Counted from the first letter of the stretch, positions 1-9,460 are shown. The stretch is DNA of 64,000 bases from Moritella sp. Urea-trap-13 (GCF_002836355.1 NZ_PJCA01000027.1:310281-374280), one strand, 5' to 3'. Numbers and translations are program-made. Notes: generated by a model not told the origin, from the letters alone.

Positions 1-623
1 TAGAACTTCGCTTCTAATGATTTTTGCTGTGCAAATTTATCTTTCATTAGGAAGTCGATGCCGTATACAGCAACACGACGGTAATCACCAATGATACGAC
101 CACGGCCATATGCATCTGGTAAACCCGTTAGGATACCTGACTTACGACATTTCATGATGTCGTTTGTATATACGTCAAATACACCTTGGTTATGCGTTTT
201 GCGGTATTCAGAGAAGATTTTCTTCGTTGTTGCGTCTAATTCTTTGCCGTATGCTTTACAAGAACCTTCAACCATACGGATACCGCCATTAGCGATAATT
301 GCACGTTTTAATGGTTTCTCAGTTTGTAAACCAACAATTGTTTCTAAACTTTGGTCGATATAACCAGCAGCATGAGAAGTAATTGTTGATGGTACTGATG
401 TATCAAAATCAAGTGGAGCATGGGTGCTGTTTTCGATTTTGATGCCTTCCATGACATTGTTCCAAAGCGTATCTGTTGCTTTAGTTGCGTCAGCTAGGAA
501 AGATTCATCACCGGTAAACTCAGTGTAGTTCTTCTGGATGAAATCACGTAGATTAACTTCGTTAGTCCATTCACCAGTAGTGAAACCTTTCCAAGCTTGA
601 TCAAATATTGTTTGTTCAGTCAT
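1..623 (-). CDS. pflB: Pyruvate formate-lyase (formate C-acetyltransferase), N-terminal part
   Basis: This partial gene starts at the ATG at 621-623 and runs off the left edge, giving about 207 residues. The enzyme is a cytoplasmic glycyl radical enzyme that converts pyruvate and CoA to acetyl-CoA and formate in anaerobic fermentation. The translation opens MTEQTIFDQAWKGF and contains GGIRMVEGSCKAYG and DAYGRGRIIGDYRRVAVYG, which are typical of the PFL N-terminal domain. The catalytic cysteines and the glycyl radical loop lie outside the window. An AGGTG Shine-Dalgarno sequence sits just upstream of the ATG. focA ends 63 bp upstream on the same strand, the classic focA-pflB order, so both probably share the promoter beyond focA. 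Confidence 0.96.
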   Translation of the reverse strand, partial: MTEQTIFDQAWKGFTTGEWTNEVNLRDFIQKNYTEFTGDESFLADATKATDTLWNNVMEGIKIENSTHAPLDFDTSVPSTITSHAAGYIDQSLETIVGLQTEKPLKRAIIANGGIRMVEGSCKAYGKELDATTKKIFSEYRKTHNQGVFDVYTNDIMKCRKSGILTGLPDAYGRGRIIGDYRRVAVYGIDFLMKDKFAQQKSLEAKF

Positions 624-686
624 AAGTACACCTAATCTATTAAAAATTTAATTTCAAAGTTCGTTATCTGTTGTTGCCAACAGACA

Positions 687-1538
687 TTAAGATTCTTTTT
701 TGCAGTAGATAGCCCAGTAAGTCAGGCCAACCAATACGCCACCGCCAATAATGTTGCCGATGGTGACAGGAATAAGATTATTAAATACAAAGTTAGCTAT
801 TGTTAAATCAGTAAAGTCTGCTGGGTTAGCGCCGGAGAGTAACCAGAATTCAGGTCCAGAAAAGTTGGCGATAACATAACCCAGTGGCACCATAAACATG
901 TTAGCAATACTGTGTTCGTAACCAGATGCGACAAACATAGTCACGGGCAAAGCCACCGCGATAAATTTGTCGGTAATTGAGCGTGCTGCAAAACTCATCC
1001 ATATACCAAGGCAAACAAGTAGGTTTGCAAGGATGCCGAGTGTGACAGCTTGAATAAAGGTGTGATGCAATTTGTGCTGGGCAATCTTCATAGCGTTGAT
1101 GCCCCAAGCGCCATCGGCGACCAGATGCTGTTTTGCTAAGAACATTAAGATGACAAAGAAGATGCAACCAACAAAGTTACCGGCGTAAACAACGGCCCAG
1201 TTTTTTGCTAATTGCAGAGTAGTGATCTTGTTATTAGCGCGGGCAATGATAGTCAGAATTGAACTGGTAAAAAGTTCACCGCCGCATACAACGACAAGTA
1301 ATAGACCAAGACTAAATGCAAACCCGCCAATGAATTTTTTTAAACCATAAGCAACATCGGTGGTACCGGTTGTTACCGTAGTATAGAAGGCAAATGCGAT
1401 GGAGATAAATACACCGGCGGTAATCGCAAGCATGAACGCTTGTTTAGGGGCTTTAGTTGCTTTTGCTACACCGATAGATTCTGCTTTCTTTAGCAGCTCG
1501 GGTGGTAGAATTGCATCAAATGGGTTTACTGTTTTCAT
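687..1538 (-). CDS. focA: Formate channel FocA
   Basis: This 283-residue inner-membrane protein belongs to the formate/nitrite transporter family and is nearly the same length as E. coli FocA. It exports or imports the formate made by pyruvate formate-lyase. Several hydrophobic helices are visible. The segment GYEHSIANMFM carries the histidine that in E. coli FocA gates the pore, and GNIIGGGVLVG near the C-terminus is the last helix signature. The start at 1538 gives the expected N-terminus MKTVNPFDAILPPELL. It lies 63 bp before pflB and is preceded by an FNR-like site, so anaerobic induction is likely (inferred). Confidence 0.96.
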   Translation of the reverse strand: MKTVNPFDAILPPELLKKAESIGVAKATKAPKQAFMLAITAGVFISIAFAFYTTVTTGTTDVAYGLKKFIGGFAFSLGLLLVVVCGGELFTSSILTIIARANNKITTLQLAKNWAVVYAGNFVGCIFFVILMFLAKQHLVADGAWGINAMKIAQHKLHHTFIQAVTLGILANLLVCLGIWMSFAARSITDKFIAVALPVTMFVASGYEHSIANMFMVPLGYVIANFSGPEFWLLSGANPADFTDLTIANFVFNNLIPVTIGNIIGGGVLVGLTYWAIYCKKES

Positions 1539-1596
1539 TGCTTCGTCTCAATCAATAACCTGAGTTCATTATTACCTAACTAGGAGTAATTGCAAA

Positions 1597-1610
1597 GTGA
1601 TCTAGATCAA
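1597..1610 (-). promoter_or_regulatory. FNR-type binding site upstream of focA-pflB
   Basis: Read on the minus strand the site is TTGATCTAGATCAC. It matches the FNR consensus TTGAT-N4-ATCAA at 9 of 10 defined positions. Its centre is about 65 bp before the focA start codon, which fits activation from an upstream site. The rest of the 492-bp gap between focA and the ABC operon is AT-rich and I see no ORF in it. Confidence 0.75.
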
Positions 1611-2030
1611 TTTTATGTACTTTTATGTTTTTTTATTACGAAAAGTAACATGATCGATCTGTTTAACCCATTCTGGGTGTAACTTAATTACAGTTAGTGC
1701 GTATTTTTATTAACTTTATTTTAAAATTATAATATAAAGTTTAATTATTTGCCCAAGGTAACATAAACCTTCATAAATACCAATATAGCGGTAGTGTGTA
1801 GTGCTATATATAATCAACGTTAAATCCTGCACTTTGTGTTTACGTGGGTAATAAAACCGCTAGTGAGAACTAATCTGGAGTTAATGACTAAATTTAAACC
1901 GTTTTATGTTATGTGAATGGCTAATTTGTTATGTTAAGTGCTGTTTTTATGTTGCAGTCTTTAATCATAGTTTGAATTTAAGTATTGCACATGTCTTATA
2001 TTGTTATAAAGCGTATTTAGGATGAATAGA

Positions 2031-2801
2031 ATGAGTAGCAGTCCCACATTAGACATCAAGAATTTACATAAATCATTTGGTGACAATGAAGTCCTTAAAG
2101 GCATAGATCTGACTGCGAATAAAGGCGATGTCATCTCGATTATCGGCTCATCAGGCTCAGGTAAAAGCACATTCTTACGCTGTATCAATTTGTTAGAAAT
2201 GCCAACAGCAGGTGATATCTCGGTAAATGGCGAATTAATCGAGATGGTTACTGATCGCGATGGCAATCGAACTATCGCCAATAAAAAACAAGTGCAACGT
2301 ATTCGTTCACGTTTAGCCATGGTATTTCAAGGCTTCAATTTATGGTCGCATATGACGGTAATTGAAAATGTGATTGAAGCACCAATTCAGGTTTTAGGAC
2401 TCTCTCGTAGTGAGGCTCTGGCAAGCGCAGAACAATATCTGAAGAAAGTGGATTTATGGGAAAGAAAAGACTATTACCCAAGTCAGCTATCTGGTGGTCA
2501 AAAACAACGTGTGGCTATTGCCCGCGCACTGGCGGTTGAACCGGAAGTGCTGTTATTTGATGAACCAACTTCAGCGTTAGATCCGGAATTAGTCGGAGAA
2601 GTGTTACGGGTTATGCAAAATTTGGCTGAAGAAGGCCGTACTATGTTAGTGGTCACCCATGAAATGGCCTTTGCCCGTGATGTATCGACTAAGGTTATCT
2701 TCTTGCACCAAGGTCAGATTGAAGAGCAGGGCGATCCGAAAGCATTGTTCGATAATCCGAAATCAGAACGTGTGAAGCAATTTTTGGCACCAAAATATTA
2801 A
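2031..2801 (+). CDS. Amino-acid ABC transporter ATPase (HisP/AotP type)
   Basis: This is the ATP-hydrolysing subunit of a polar or basic amino-acid importer. The Walker A motif GSSGSGKST, the signature LSGGQKQR, the Walker B stretch VLLFDEPT and the switch histidine in VVTHEMAFA are all intact. Similarity is to the HisP/AotP/GlnQ group. An in-frame ATG at 2022 also exists, but the AGGA at 2018-2021 is adjacent to it. The ATG at 2031 lies 9 nt after that AGGA, so I take 2031 as the start (256 residues). It is the first of four co-directional genes: ATPase, binding protein, two permeases. The substrate (arginine, lysine, ornithine or histidine) cannot be fixed from sequence. Confidence 0.93.
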   Translation: MSSSPTLDIKNLHKSFGDNEVLKGIDLTANKGDVISIIGSSGSGKSTFLRCINLLEMPTAGDISVNGELIEMVTDRDGNRTIANKKQVQRIRSRLAMVFQGFNLWSHMTVIENVIEAPIQVLGLSRSEALASAEQYLKKVDLWERKDYYPSQLSGGQKQRVAIARALAVEPEVLLFDEPTSALDPELVGEVLRVMQNLAEEGRTMLVVTHEMAFARDVSTKVIFLHQGQIEEQGDPKALFDNPKSERVKQFLAPKY

Positions 2802-2887
2802 TAATTAAAATAATAACTAAAAAGAAATAACAAACAACACAAGCACGGGTCATTGATTGACCCAATTATAATAATAGGGAAATACGT

Positions 2888-3661
2888 ATGAAAAAATTAG
2901 CGACTGTCATTGCAGCAAGTGTTGCAACAAGCTTATTACTTTCTTCAGCTGTGATAGCGAAAGAATGGACTGATGTTCGTCTAGGTGTTGACTCACCTTA
3001 TAAGCCATTTGAATATAAAACTCCAGATGGTGAGCTAACAGGTTTCGAAATCGACTTAGGTAATGAAGTTTGTAAACGCGCTAATTGGAATTGTACTTGG
3101 GTTGTACAATCTTGGGACGGTATCATTCCAGGCCTATTATCACGTAAATACGATGCTATCTTCTCGTCAATGTCGATTACTGAAGCGCGTGCGAAGCAAG
3201 TATTGTTCTCTGAACCTTACTACAATACGCCAAGTGGTTGGTTTGCAGCAGCAGACTTTAAACTGGATGTTGCAGATAAAGCAGCATTTAAAGAATTACG
3301 TATTGGTGTACAGCGCGGTACAGTACAAGATACTTACGTAACCGATCACTTTGCTAAGCAGAATACAATTAAACGTTACAATACTAGCGGTGACTTATTG
3401 CTAGATCTTGAAGGCGGTCGTTTAGACATGGTATTGCTGGATTTCCCAGTGGGTGATACCACGTTACTGATCCCTGAGAAGAAAGGTGCTTATGCTGCCG
3501 TTGGCGATACATTCCAACTTGGTAACGGCATGGGTGTTGCTTTGCGTAAACGTGATAAGTCACTCGCTGCAACATTTAATAAAGTATTAGCAGAAATCAA
3601 AACCGATGGTACGTATGAGACTATCCAAGCTAAATACTTCAGCTACAGTATTAAAATGTAG
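2888..3661 (+). CDS. Periplasmic basic-amino-acid binding protein (HisJ/AotJ type)
   Basis: This 257-residue SBP_bac_3 protein captures the substrate for the importer. It has a clear signal peptide of about 24 residues with cleavage after SSAVIA. The mature protein shows the family pattern: LGVDSPYKPFEY at the start of lobe one, GFEIDLGNEVCKR, then DAIFSSMSITEARAKQV. Lobe two carries RIGVQRGTVQDTY. The residues match the lysine/arginine/ornithine/histidine subgroup best. It follows the ATPase by 86 bp and has a GGGAAA ribosome site before the ATG. The 138-bp gap to the next gene holds a possible RNA structure that could keep this protein in excess over the permeases. Confidence 0.93.
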   Translation: MKKLATVIAASVATSLLLSSAVIAKEWTDVRLGVDSPYKPFEYKTPDGELTGFEIDLGNEVCKRANWNCTWVVQSWDGIIPGLLSRKYDAIFSSMSITEARAKQVLFSEPYYNTPSGWFAAADFKLDVADKAAFKELRIGVQRGTVQDTYVTDHFAKQNTIKRYNTSGDLLLDLEGGRLDMVLLDFPVGDTTLLIPEKKGAYAAVGDTFQLGNGMGVALRKRDKSLAATFNKVLAEIKTDGTYETIQAKYFSYSIKM

Positions 3662-3665
3662 TCTC

Positions 3666-3726
3666 TTTATCGTTTCGTTTTACGACGCTTTATTTTTTCG
3701 TTTTACGAATATAGATAGACGATAAA
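3666..3726 (+). promoter_or_regulatory. Possible intercistronic RNA structure between binding protein and permease
   Basis: TTTATCGT at 3666-3673 pairs with ACGATAAA at 3719-3726 as an 8-bp closing stem. Inside are two copies of the 12-mer TTCGTTTTACGA (3674-3685 and 3697-3708), each able to fold into a small TCGT/ACGA hairpin. Structures here commonly stabilise or attenuate transcripts so the binding protein outnumbers the membrane subunits. That role is inferred. Confidence 0.4.
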
Positions 3727-3799
3727 ATGGGGGCTTAGTTAAAGCTATTCGTTAAGACGATTAGTTAAGACTAGGCACCCACTGCTTTCTGGGAATATT

Positions 3800-4564
3800 A
3801 TGTTAGATCTTCAAGGGTATGGCCCAAGTATTTTTAATGGCGCTATATTGACCGTTAAACTCGCCATCTTTTCATTAATTATCGCCGTATTGCTGGGGCT
3901 TATTACTGCCGTTGCACGTTATTCTGGCGGTAAAATATCTTCTGCAATTGCGCTTGCTTATACTAGCTTGGTTCGTGGTGTACCAGATCTGGTGTTAATG
4001 ATGCTGATTTATTTTGGCTTACAGGTCGGGCTGAATAATTTTTCTGAATGGTTATACGAATTACACGAAACCTATGCCATCAATGCATTTTATATTGAAC
4101 AAGGTTGGTTAACTTTATCGGCATTTTATGAAGATGGTATGTACCTGAACATCGATGAGTTTAGTGCGGGCGTGCTGACGATAGGTTTCATCTTTGGTGC
4201 TTACATGGGCGAGACATTCCGTGGCGCATTATTATCTGTCGATAAAGGTCAATTAGAAGCGGCAACTGCGTATGGCATGTCTGACTGGCAGGTATTCCGT
4301 CGAGTGATGTTCCCACAAATGATGCGCTTTGCATTGCCGGGTATTGGTAACAACTGGTTAGTATTGGTTAAAACCACTGCTCTGGTCTCGGTGATTGGCT
4401 TGTCGGATATGGTTAAGTTAGCCAAAGAAGCGGCGATGACTACTTACGAACCTTTCCTGTTCTTCATTCCTGTGGCGTTTGTGTATTTAGCCATTACCAC
4501 GGTAAGTGAAATTGTGCTGAAATATTTAGAACATCACTATAGCAAAGGCGTAGAGGGTCATTAA
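3800..4564 (+). CDS. Amino-acid ABC transporter permease (HisQ/AotQ type)
   Basis: This 254-residue inner-membrane subunit has an N-terminal region typical of HisQ-type permeases (GYGPSIFNGAILTVKLAIFSL). The EAA loop that docks on the ATPase reads EAATAYGMSDWQVFRRVMFPQM. About five hydrophobic segments are visible. A roughly 35-residue stretch around residues 75-110 (WLYELHETYAINAFYIEQGW) is longer than in E. coli HisQ and is probably a periplasmic loop. The next permease gene starts 1 nt after its stop codon, so the two are almost certainly translated together as a heterodimer. Confidence 0.92.
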   Translation: MLDLQGYGPSIFNGAILTVKLAIFSLIIAVLLGLITAVARYSGGKISSAIALAYTSLVRGVPDLVLMMLIYFGLQVGLNNFSEWLYELHETYAINAFYIEQGWLTLSAFYEDGMYLNIDEFSAGVLTIGFIFGAYMGETFRGALLSVDKGQLEAATAYGMSDWQVFRRVMFPQMMRFALPGIGNNWLVLVKTTALVSVIGLSDMVKLAKEAAMTTYEPFLFFIPVAFVYLAITTVSEIVLKYLEHHYSKGVEGH

Positions 4565-4565
4565 T

Positions 4566-5276
4566 ATGTTAGATCAACTGGTTGCTTTGCTTGAGCAAAA
4601 TGAAATGTTTACCCCTAGTACCTTAAATGAGTATTGGGATGGTACCGTATTAACGATACAACTGACTTTCTTATCTGTGGTGATTGGTTTCTTTTTGGCG
4701 GTGCCGTTAGCGATCATACGTACCAGTCAGTATGTATGGTTATCGCGTACTATTTGGTTATTTACCTATGTGTTCCGTGGTACGCCGTTATTGATCCAGC
4801 TGTATCTGATTTATTATGGCGTGACCATGATTGATGGTATTCAAGAGAGCCCGATTTGGTTCTTGTTAGAAGATGCGTTTTATCCTTGTTTGTTAGCGTT
4901 TGTATTAAACACCGCGGCATACAGCACCGAGATCATTCGTGGTTCCTTAGTGACAACGGATAAAGGCGAGATCGAAGCTGCGCAAGCGTACGGGATGAAT
5001 TATTGGCAGATCTTACGTCGTATTATTCTGCCATCGGCGTTTCGTCGTGCACTGCCTGCGTACAGTAATGAAGTTATCTTTATGCTGCATGCCACATCAA
5101 TCGCCAGTGTCGTCACCTTGGTTGATATCACTGGCGCGGGTTACAATGTGTATTCACGTTTTTATGCCCCGTTTGAAGCATTTATCTTTGCTGGCGGTAT
5201 TTACCTGTGTTTATGTTTTGCTATCTTTGCGGTATTCAGACGGTTAGAAAAACGTGCGTTTAGGCACCTTGCTTAA
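4566..5276 (+). CDS. Amino-acid ABC transporter permease (HisM/AotM type)
   Basis: This 236-residue second membrane subunit is the partner of the HisQ-type protein just upstream. The N-terminus YWDGTVLTIQLTFLSVVIG and the EAA loop IEAAQAYGMNYWQILRRIILPSAFRRALPAY are characteristic of HisM. It closes the operon. The ribosome site GAGGGT lies inside the end of the preceding gene and the ATG follows that stop codon by 1 nt, suggesting translational coupling. Downstream, up to the convergent transglycosylase gene, I see only a weak ATAAC/GTTAT hairpin and no strong terminator. Confidence 0.92.
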   Translation: MLDQLVALLEQNEMFTPSTLNEYWDGTVLTIQLTFLSVVIGFFLAVPLAIIRTSQYVWLSRTIWLFTYVFRGTPLLIQLYLIYYGVTMIDGIQESPIWFLLEDAFYPCLLAFVLNTAAYSTEIIRGSLVTTDKGEIEAAQAYGMNYWQILRRIILPSAFRRALPAYSNEVIFMLHATSIASVVTLVDITGAGYNVYSRFYAPFEAFIFAGGIYLCLCFAIFAVFRRLEKRAFRHLA

Positions 5277-5471
5277 TAAGTAACTTCGGCAGTAATAACG
5301 AGACTGTTATAAAATAGTTGGCCGTTGTGGATATCCATGACGGTCCTTTATTCCTCTCTTTTACGCGTTATTCAACAGCGCTTGTTCACACTCATCCGCA
5401 AGAGCTATCTGTACGGTGCTATCTATTTACGGGGCATCTGTTTTACAGTGCTATCTGCTTTACGGGTTTAG

Positions 5472-6992
5472 CTAGCGGGTGTTCGCCACTTGTTGTGGTG
5501 CTAATTGTGCTTCGTTAATTTGGTAACGGGAAGCGAGCAGGTAGGTGATATAAAACTTATAAATGTTGTTCACATAATCCACCGTTTCTCTGCCGATAAC
5601 GTCAGCGGCAATCTTCTCGACATGATTAAACCAAATGTTGGGATTTAAGCCTTCCTTTAACGCCCGTCTTCTTAAGCGGATCAACTTAGCTGGCCCGGCG
5701 TTATAAGCGGCAAAGCTGAGTAATAGCGAGTCGAGCTCGGTGATATTGTCGTGACTAAAATAACGTTGCTGCATAAAGTGTAAATACTTCACGCCCGCAT
5801 GAATATTACCATCCATCTTGTTGATGTTTTTAATATTGATATAAGGTTCGTTAGCGGTTGTAGGTAATACTTGCATTACCCCGACAGCGCCGCGATGGCT
5901 AATGGCTTTTTGGTTGAGTCGCGACTCTTGGTAGGCTTGCGCGAGAATAAGCTGCCAGTCGAACTTGTACTGCTTAGCGTATTTTTTAATGAGCTGTTCG
6001 GTTTCTAAATAGCGGTTTTCAAACTGTTGGTGAATGACTTTTTTTAACCAAGGGTGTCTCACCAAATAGCGGCGGTGTAGGATGTTGCCGATCTTGGTGC
6101 CTTTTTTATGCTTGGCAATAAACTGATTTAAACTAGTAGTTAGTAGTGGCGTGTGATTGCGTACCGCCCAAGTACTGGGAATACGACTGCCGACTGCTAG
6201 CTGGGGATGCAATTTGATGTTTTTGTATAACCTTTTCCACAAACGCATACTGTGGTTAGAGGTCATCGTCATGAATATCTGTTTGTTGTCGACCATATCT
6301 AAAATTTCGAAGTCTTCAAGTTCGTCTATGGCAATGTTGATGTCGATGGGCGGTTTGTTGAGTTGGAATAACTGTTTGTTGATATGTTGTAACTGCTGAT
6401 GGTAAATACTATTACGGCGTATCCATATTTCCTTCCCTGAAAGCTGCTTTATATCCTTGTATTCTTTTGTAGACTTGTGGCTGACGAGCAATAACTGATG
6501 GTCGGTATAGATGGGCTCGGTGTGGGTAACTTGGTTCTGTAGGCGTAATGGGGTCATTAATGGGCCGATGGCAATATCACCATAACCTTGCGCAAGTAAG
6601 CTGACGATTTGGCTACTTGGTACCGGGATAAACAGGATATTAAGTTTTAACTTTGTGTCTTTGAAGTGCTTCTGATTTAAGTGCTTTTCGTATTCACGCA
6701 TCATGTCATAAGCAAGCCCACGCGGGCGACTTTGGTAAATAAAATAATAAGCGGGATGATTAACGACAAGTACCTTGATAGTACGTTTTGCTAATAGCTG
6801 GGGAAGGTCTTCAAAGCTCGGCTGGCTATGAATATTAAGCTGTTGTTGGGCGATGGTGCTAGACGATGTTGATTCTGGAGAGTGAGACTGTATGTTAGCG
6901 GAATATTGGGCATTAGCGGGAGATGTGTTAACTAAAACACAGAAAATTAAGGTGTTAGCCTTTGCGCATATCTTCGTCCACTGCATCGTCAT
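5472..6992 (-). CDS. MltF-like membrane-bound lytic transglycosylase with one SBP domain
   Basis: This 506-residue exported protein probably cleaves peptidoglycan between MurNAc and GlcNAc to give anhydro products. A signal peptide ends near ANAQ at residue 29 with no lipobox. Residues about 70-320 form an SBP_bac_3-like domain (IKVLVVNHPAYYFIYQ at its start). Residues about 340-490 are a transglycosylase SLT domain: LILAQAYQESRLN holds the catalytic glutamate, followed by GAVGVMQVLPTTA and LLSFAAYNAGPAKL. This is the MltF architecture, where the SBP-like domain senses muropeptides. A longer paralogue with two SBP domains is at 60320-62479. It appears to be a single-gene unit. Confidence 0.88.
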   Translation of the reverse strand: MTMQWTKICAKANTLIFCVLVNTSPANAQYSANIQSHSPESTSSSTIAQQQLNIHSQPSFEDLPQLLAKRTIKVLVVNHPAYYFIYQSRPRGLAYDMMREYEKHLNQKHFKDTKLKLNILFIPVPSSQIVSLLAQGYGDIAIGPLMTPLRLQNQVTHTEPIYTDHQLLLVSHKSTKEYKDIKQLSGKEIWIRRNSIYHQQLQHINKQLFQLNKPPIDINIAIDELEDFEILDMVDNKQIFMTMTSNHSMRLWKRLYKNIKLHPQLAVGSRIPSTWAVRNHTPLLTTSLNQFIAKHKKGTKIGNILHRRYLVRHPWLKKVIHQQFENRYLETEQLIKKYAKQYKFDWQLILAQAYQESRLNQKAISHRGAVGVMQVLPTTANEPYINIKNINKMDGNIHAGVKYLHFMQQRYFSHDNITELDSLLLSFAAYNAGPAKLIRLRRRALKEGLNPNIWFNHVEKIAADVIGRETVDYVNNIYKFYITYLLASRYQINEAQLAPQQVANTR

Positions 6993-7069
6993 TATTGCAT
7001 CTGATATCTGAATGTCGGGGTAACATTAAGGTTAGACACATATTTCTAAAATGTGTTTTTGATATGTTA

Positions 7070-7100
7070 AATAGCCTAGGTCATATTCGCCTAAGCTATT
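7070..7100 (-). terminator. Probable terminator of xthA
   Basis: AATAGCCTAGG at 7070-7080 and CCTAAGCTATT at 7090-7100 form an 11-bp stem. On the minus-strand RNA the only non-Watson-Crick pair is a G-U wobble, while on the plus strand it would be a C-A mismatch, which supports minus-strand use. The tail is only weakly U-rich. Confidence 0.5.
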
Positions 7101-7143
7101 GTACTGGTTATAAGTTTCGCGAGCTAAAACTTTATAAGCGTTA

Positions 7144-7968
7144 TTATCCGAACGTAGTCCAGATTGGCGCGTGATCTGATGGTTTTTCGATACCGCGTAA
7201 TTCGTAATCGACATCACTTTCAACCACTTTAGCGTTCAATGCCGCCGTCGCTAAGATCACGTCAATGCGCAGTCCACGGTTGTCAGGGAAACCTTTTGAA
7301 CGGTAGTCAAACCAGCTGTAGCGATCGCTTACTTCTGGTTTAATAGTACGGAATGTATCGTGTAGGCCAAACCCTTGCAGTTTTGCTAACCATTCACGTT
7401 CTTCTGGTTGGAAGCTACATTTACCTGTTTTTAACCAGCGCTTGGCATTTGGTTCACCGATGCCGATATCTTTCTCTGCTGGTGAGATGTTGATATCACC
7501 CATCACGATCAGATCGTCTTCTGCAGTGTGATTGTCGTTAAGGTAGATGTTTAGATCTTGATAGAATTTACGCTTGTACGGGTATTTGGTTTCGTGGCTG
7601 ATGTTCTCGCCCTGTGGGAAATAACCGTTTAGTACTGTGATTGGTTTGCCAGATTGTTGCGCAAACGTCACCATGATCATACGCTTTTGCGCTTCTTCGT
7701 CATCGGTTGGGAAACCGTATTGCACTTTAATTGCTTCTAGGTCTGCAACTGTGCTCTTCTTCACCATCATAGCTACACCGTAGTGGGCTTTTTGACCGTG
7801 GAAAAATACGTGATAACCCATTTCTTCAACGGCTGCTACTGGGAACATTTCGTTGTGTACTTTGATTTCTTGTAGGCCAATTACGTCAGGCGAATGCTTG
7901 TCGATAATCGCTTGTAGTTGGTGTAATCGAGCGCGAAGGCCATTGATGTTAAATGATATTATTTTCAT
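7144..7968 (-). CDS. xthA: Exonuclease III (AP endonuclease)
   Basis: This 274-residue enzyme hydrolyses DNA 5' of abasic sites and has 3'-5' exonuclease and 3'-phosphatase activity in base-excision repair. It is close to E. coli XthA in length. The start [15 protein letters not shown] carries the family asparagine, [11 protein letters not shown] the metal-binding glutamate, MGDINISP the Asp/Asn pair, and the end [18 protein letters not shown] the catalytic Asp-His. All are intact. It lies between the MltF-like gene and the diguanylate cyclase on the same strand, with gaps of about 150 and 117 bp, so it is probably transcribed on its own. Confidence 0.96.
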   Translation of the reverse strand: MKIISFNINGLRARLHQLQAIIDKHSPDVIGLQEIKVHNEMFPVAAVEEMGYHVFFHGQKAHYGVAMMVKKSTVADLEAIKVQYGFPTDDEEAQKRMIMVTFAQQSGKPITVLNGYFPQGENISHETKYPYKRKFYQDLNIYLNDNHTAEDDLIVMGDINISPAEKDIGIGEPNAKRWLKTGKCSFQPEEREWLAKLQGFGLHDTFRTIKPEVSDRYSWFDYRSKGFPDNRGLRIDVILATAALNAKVVESDVDYELRGIEKPSDHAPIWTTFG

Positions 7969-8085
7969 TGGTTTTTTAACCCTTTGTTATCTGCAAACCT
8001 GTTATGTCCATAGCTTCCATTATTCGCGTCTCAGTTGCGAGCCAAATTTTAAAGTTTTTTTCATTTGTGCAGAAATGGGGCGACT

Positions 8086-9135
8086 TTAGGCTATGTCATA
8101 AAACTTAATGCAATTTCGGCCTGCGTCTTTGGCTTTATACAGGGCTTTGTCGGCCTGTAAAATAAGCTCATCGACTCTCTCTTTTGCTTGTTTTTTTTGA
8201 ATCATATCAGCACCAAAACAAGTGATACCAATAGAGATGGTGATCGGGGTTTCACACAAGGATAATGCTTCGATATTATGTCTGATACGATCACACACCA
8301 TAGTGGCGATGCTCATGTCGCAATTAGGTAACCACAGTAAAAATTCTTCACCACCAAATCGCGCCACGAAATCATAATCGCGTATGTCATTATCAATCGA
8401 TTCAGCGACCTTTATTAATACTTCATCGCCTTTTTTGTGTCCGTAGGTATCGTTAATATTTTTAAATAAATCAATATCGATGATCGCTAATGCTGCGTTA
8501 CTTTTTTCGCGACTGACTCTGTTTAAATCGGCGTTAATGTGTTTAAACACGGCACGGCGGTTAGGGATCAGAGTTAAGCTGTCTTCGTAGGCTTTTTTCT
8601 CTAATGCTAAATTGAGATCTATTAAACGCTTTTCTTGATTTCGTCTAATAATTTCAACTTCAATCCAAGAGGCCATCAACTGTATGGCATCAATATCAAC
8701 CGCTGCAAACTTTCTGTCGTAAGGCGTGGGGCTAGAAAAGTTAAGGGTACCGTAAAGCTTGCCGTTTAGTTTGATCGGCATGCCAATATAAGACTCAAGT
8801 CCAAATGATTGGTAAGCGGGGTGAGAGGCGTACTGATCGTGTTTACCGACATATTCAAGCGCGATAGGGCTGTTAGCCTGACAGGTTATGTGGCAATAGG
8901 TAGTGTCTAAATCCAACTCGACCCCAGAGACTAATTCCACATCTGCGGGAACCACGCAATGCTTAATCACATAGCGGTTATTGTCTATTTTAGATAAGAT
9001 CGCAATATCTAAGTTAAACCGTTCCAGACCCATTTTCAGGATTTGTTCAATTTGAGTCTCAAAACCAAGATCATAATTCTTGGTGATTTCATAAAGTCTC
9101 CGAATGACTTTTTCACCGTTACTGACAGCTTCCAT
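8086..9135 (-). CDS. GAF-GGDEF diguanylate cyclase
   Basis: This 349-residue cytoplasmic protein should make c-di-GMP from two GTP. Residues about 10-165 are a GAF sensory domain (LDTTYCHITCQANSPIALEYVG, ESYIGMPIKLNGKLYGTLNF). Residues about 180-345 are a GGDEF domain with the active-site loop RFGGEEF. The inhibitory I-site RDYD lies five residues before the GGEEF, so product feedback is expected. LTLIPNRRAVF opens the cyclase domain and DKALYKAKDAGRN closes it. No membrane segment is visible. The gene sits next to the alginate cluster, whose Alg44 subunit binds c-di-GMP. A functional link is plausible but not shown by sequence. Confidence 0.92.
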   Translation of the reverse strand: MEAVSNGEKVIRRLYEITKNYDLGFETQIEQILKMGLERFNLDIAILSKIDNNRYVIKHCVVPADVELVSGVELDLDTTYCHITCQANSPIALEYVGKHDQYASHPAYQSFGLESYIGMPIKLNGKLYGTLNFSSPTPYDRKFAAVDIDAIQLMASWIEVEIIRRNQEKRLIDLNLALEKKAYEDSLTLIPNRRAVFKHINADLNRVSREKSNAALAIIDIDLFKNINDTYGHKKGDEVLIKVAESIDNDIRDYDFVARFGGEEFLLWLPNCDMSIATMVCDRIRHNIEALSLCETPITISIGITCFGADMIQKKQAKERVDELILQADKALYKAKDAGRNCIKFYDIA

Positions 9136-9301
9136 GGCTATTAATTTCCTGTGTTGGTGAATCGGTTAAACCTAGCTTTTTATCACTATATCATGTGACC
9201 TGTTTAGATGTTTTTAAATACATATTTTTTAATTATAAATTAATTTATTGTTGGTTAGGACGCATTTTTTCGTATTGCTTATTTATTAGGATGAGTTATT
9301 A

Positions 9302-9400
9302 ATGCCGATACGCCAATCAGGATCTATCATCGTTAAAGTGTCACTGGTTGGCGATGAAATAGCAGAAAATGGTGGAAGTTCTGGAGGGATAAGTAAATGA
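9302..9400 (+). CDS. Possible 32-residue small ORF
   Basis: An ATG at 9302 opens a 32-codon frame in the 325-bp gap between the diguanylate cyclase and manB. An AGGA motif lies about ten bases before it. The product would be MPIRQSGSIIVKVSLVGDEI followed by a Gly/Ser-rich tail. I recognise no family. It could be a real small protein, a decayed gene end or chance. Confidence 0.25.
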   Translation: MPIRQSGSIIVKVSLVGDEIAENGGSSGGISK

Positions 9401-9460
9401 TCGGAAATTTGAGTTTAGGGAGTACCTTCCTCACCTAAACCTTGTTATAAAAATAATGTA

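Noticed and set aside
91-363. 90-codon plus-strand ORF
   Set aside because: It is antisense to pflB, whose protein motifs are unmistakable.
1971-1995. ArgR-box-like sequence TTTGAAT...ATTGCA before the ABC operon
   Set aside because: Only one half-site is good and the second is poor. With the transporter substrate also uncertain, it is not strong enough to call.
5318-5518. 66-codon ORF downstream of the ABC operon
   Set aside because: No ribosome site, low-complexity composition, and it overlaps the end of the convergent transglycosylase gene.
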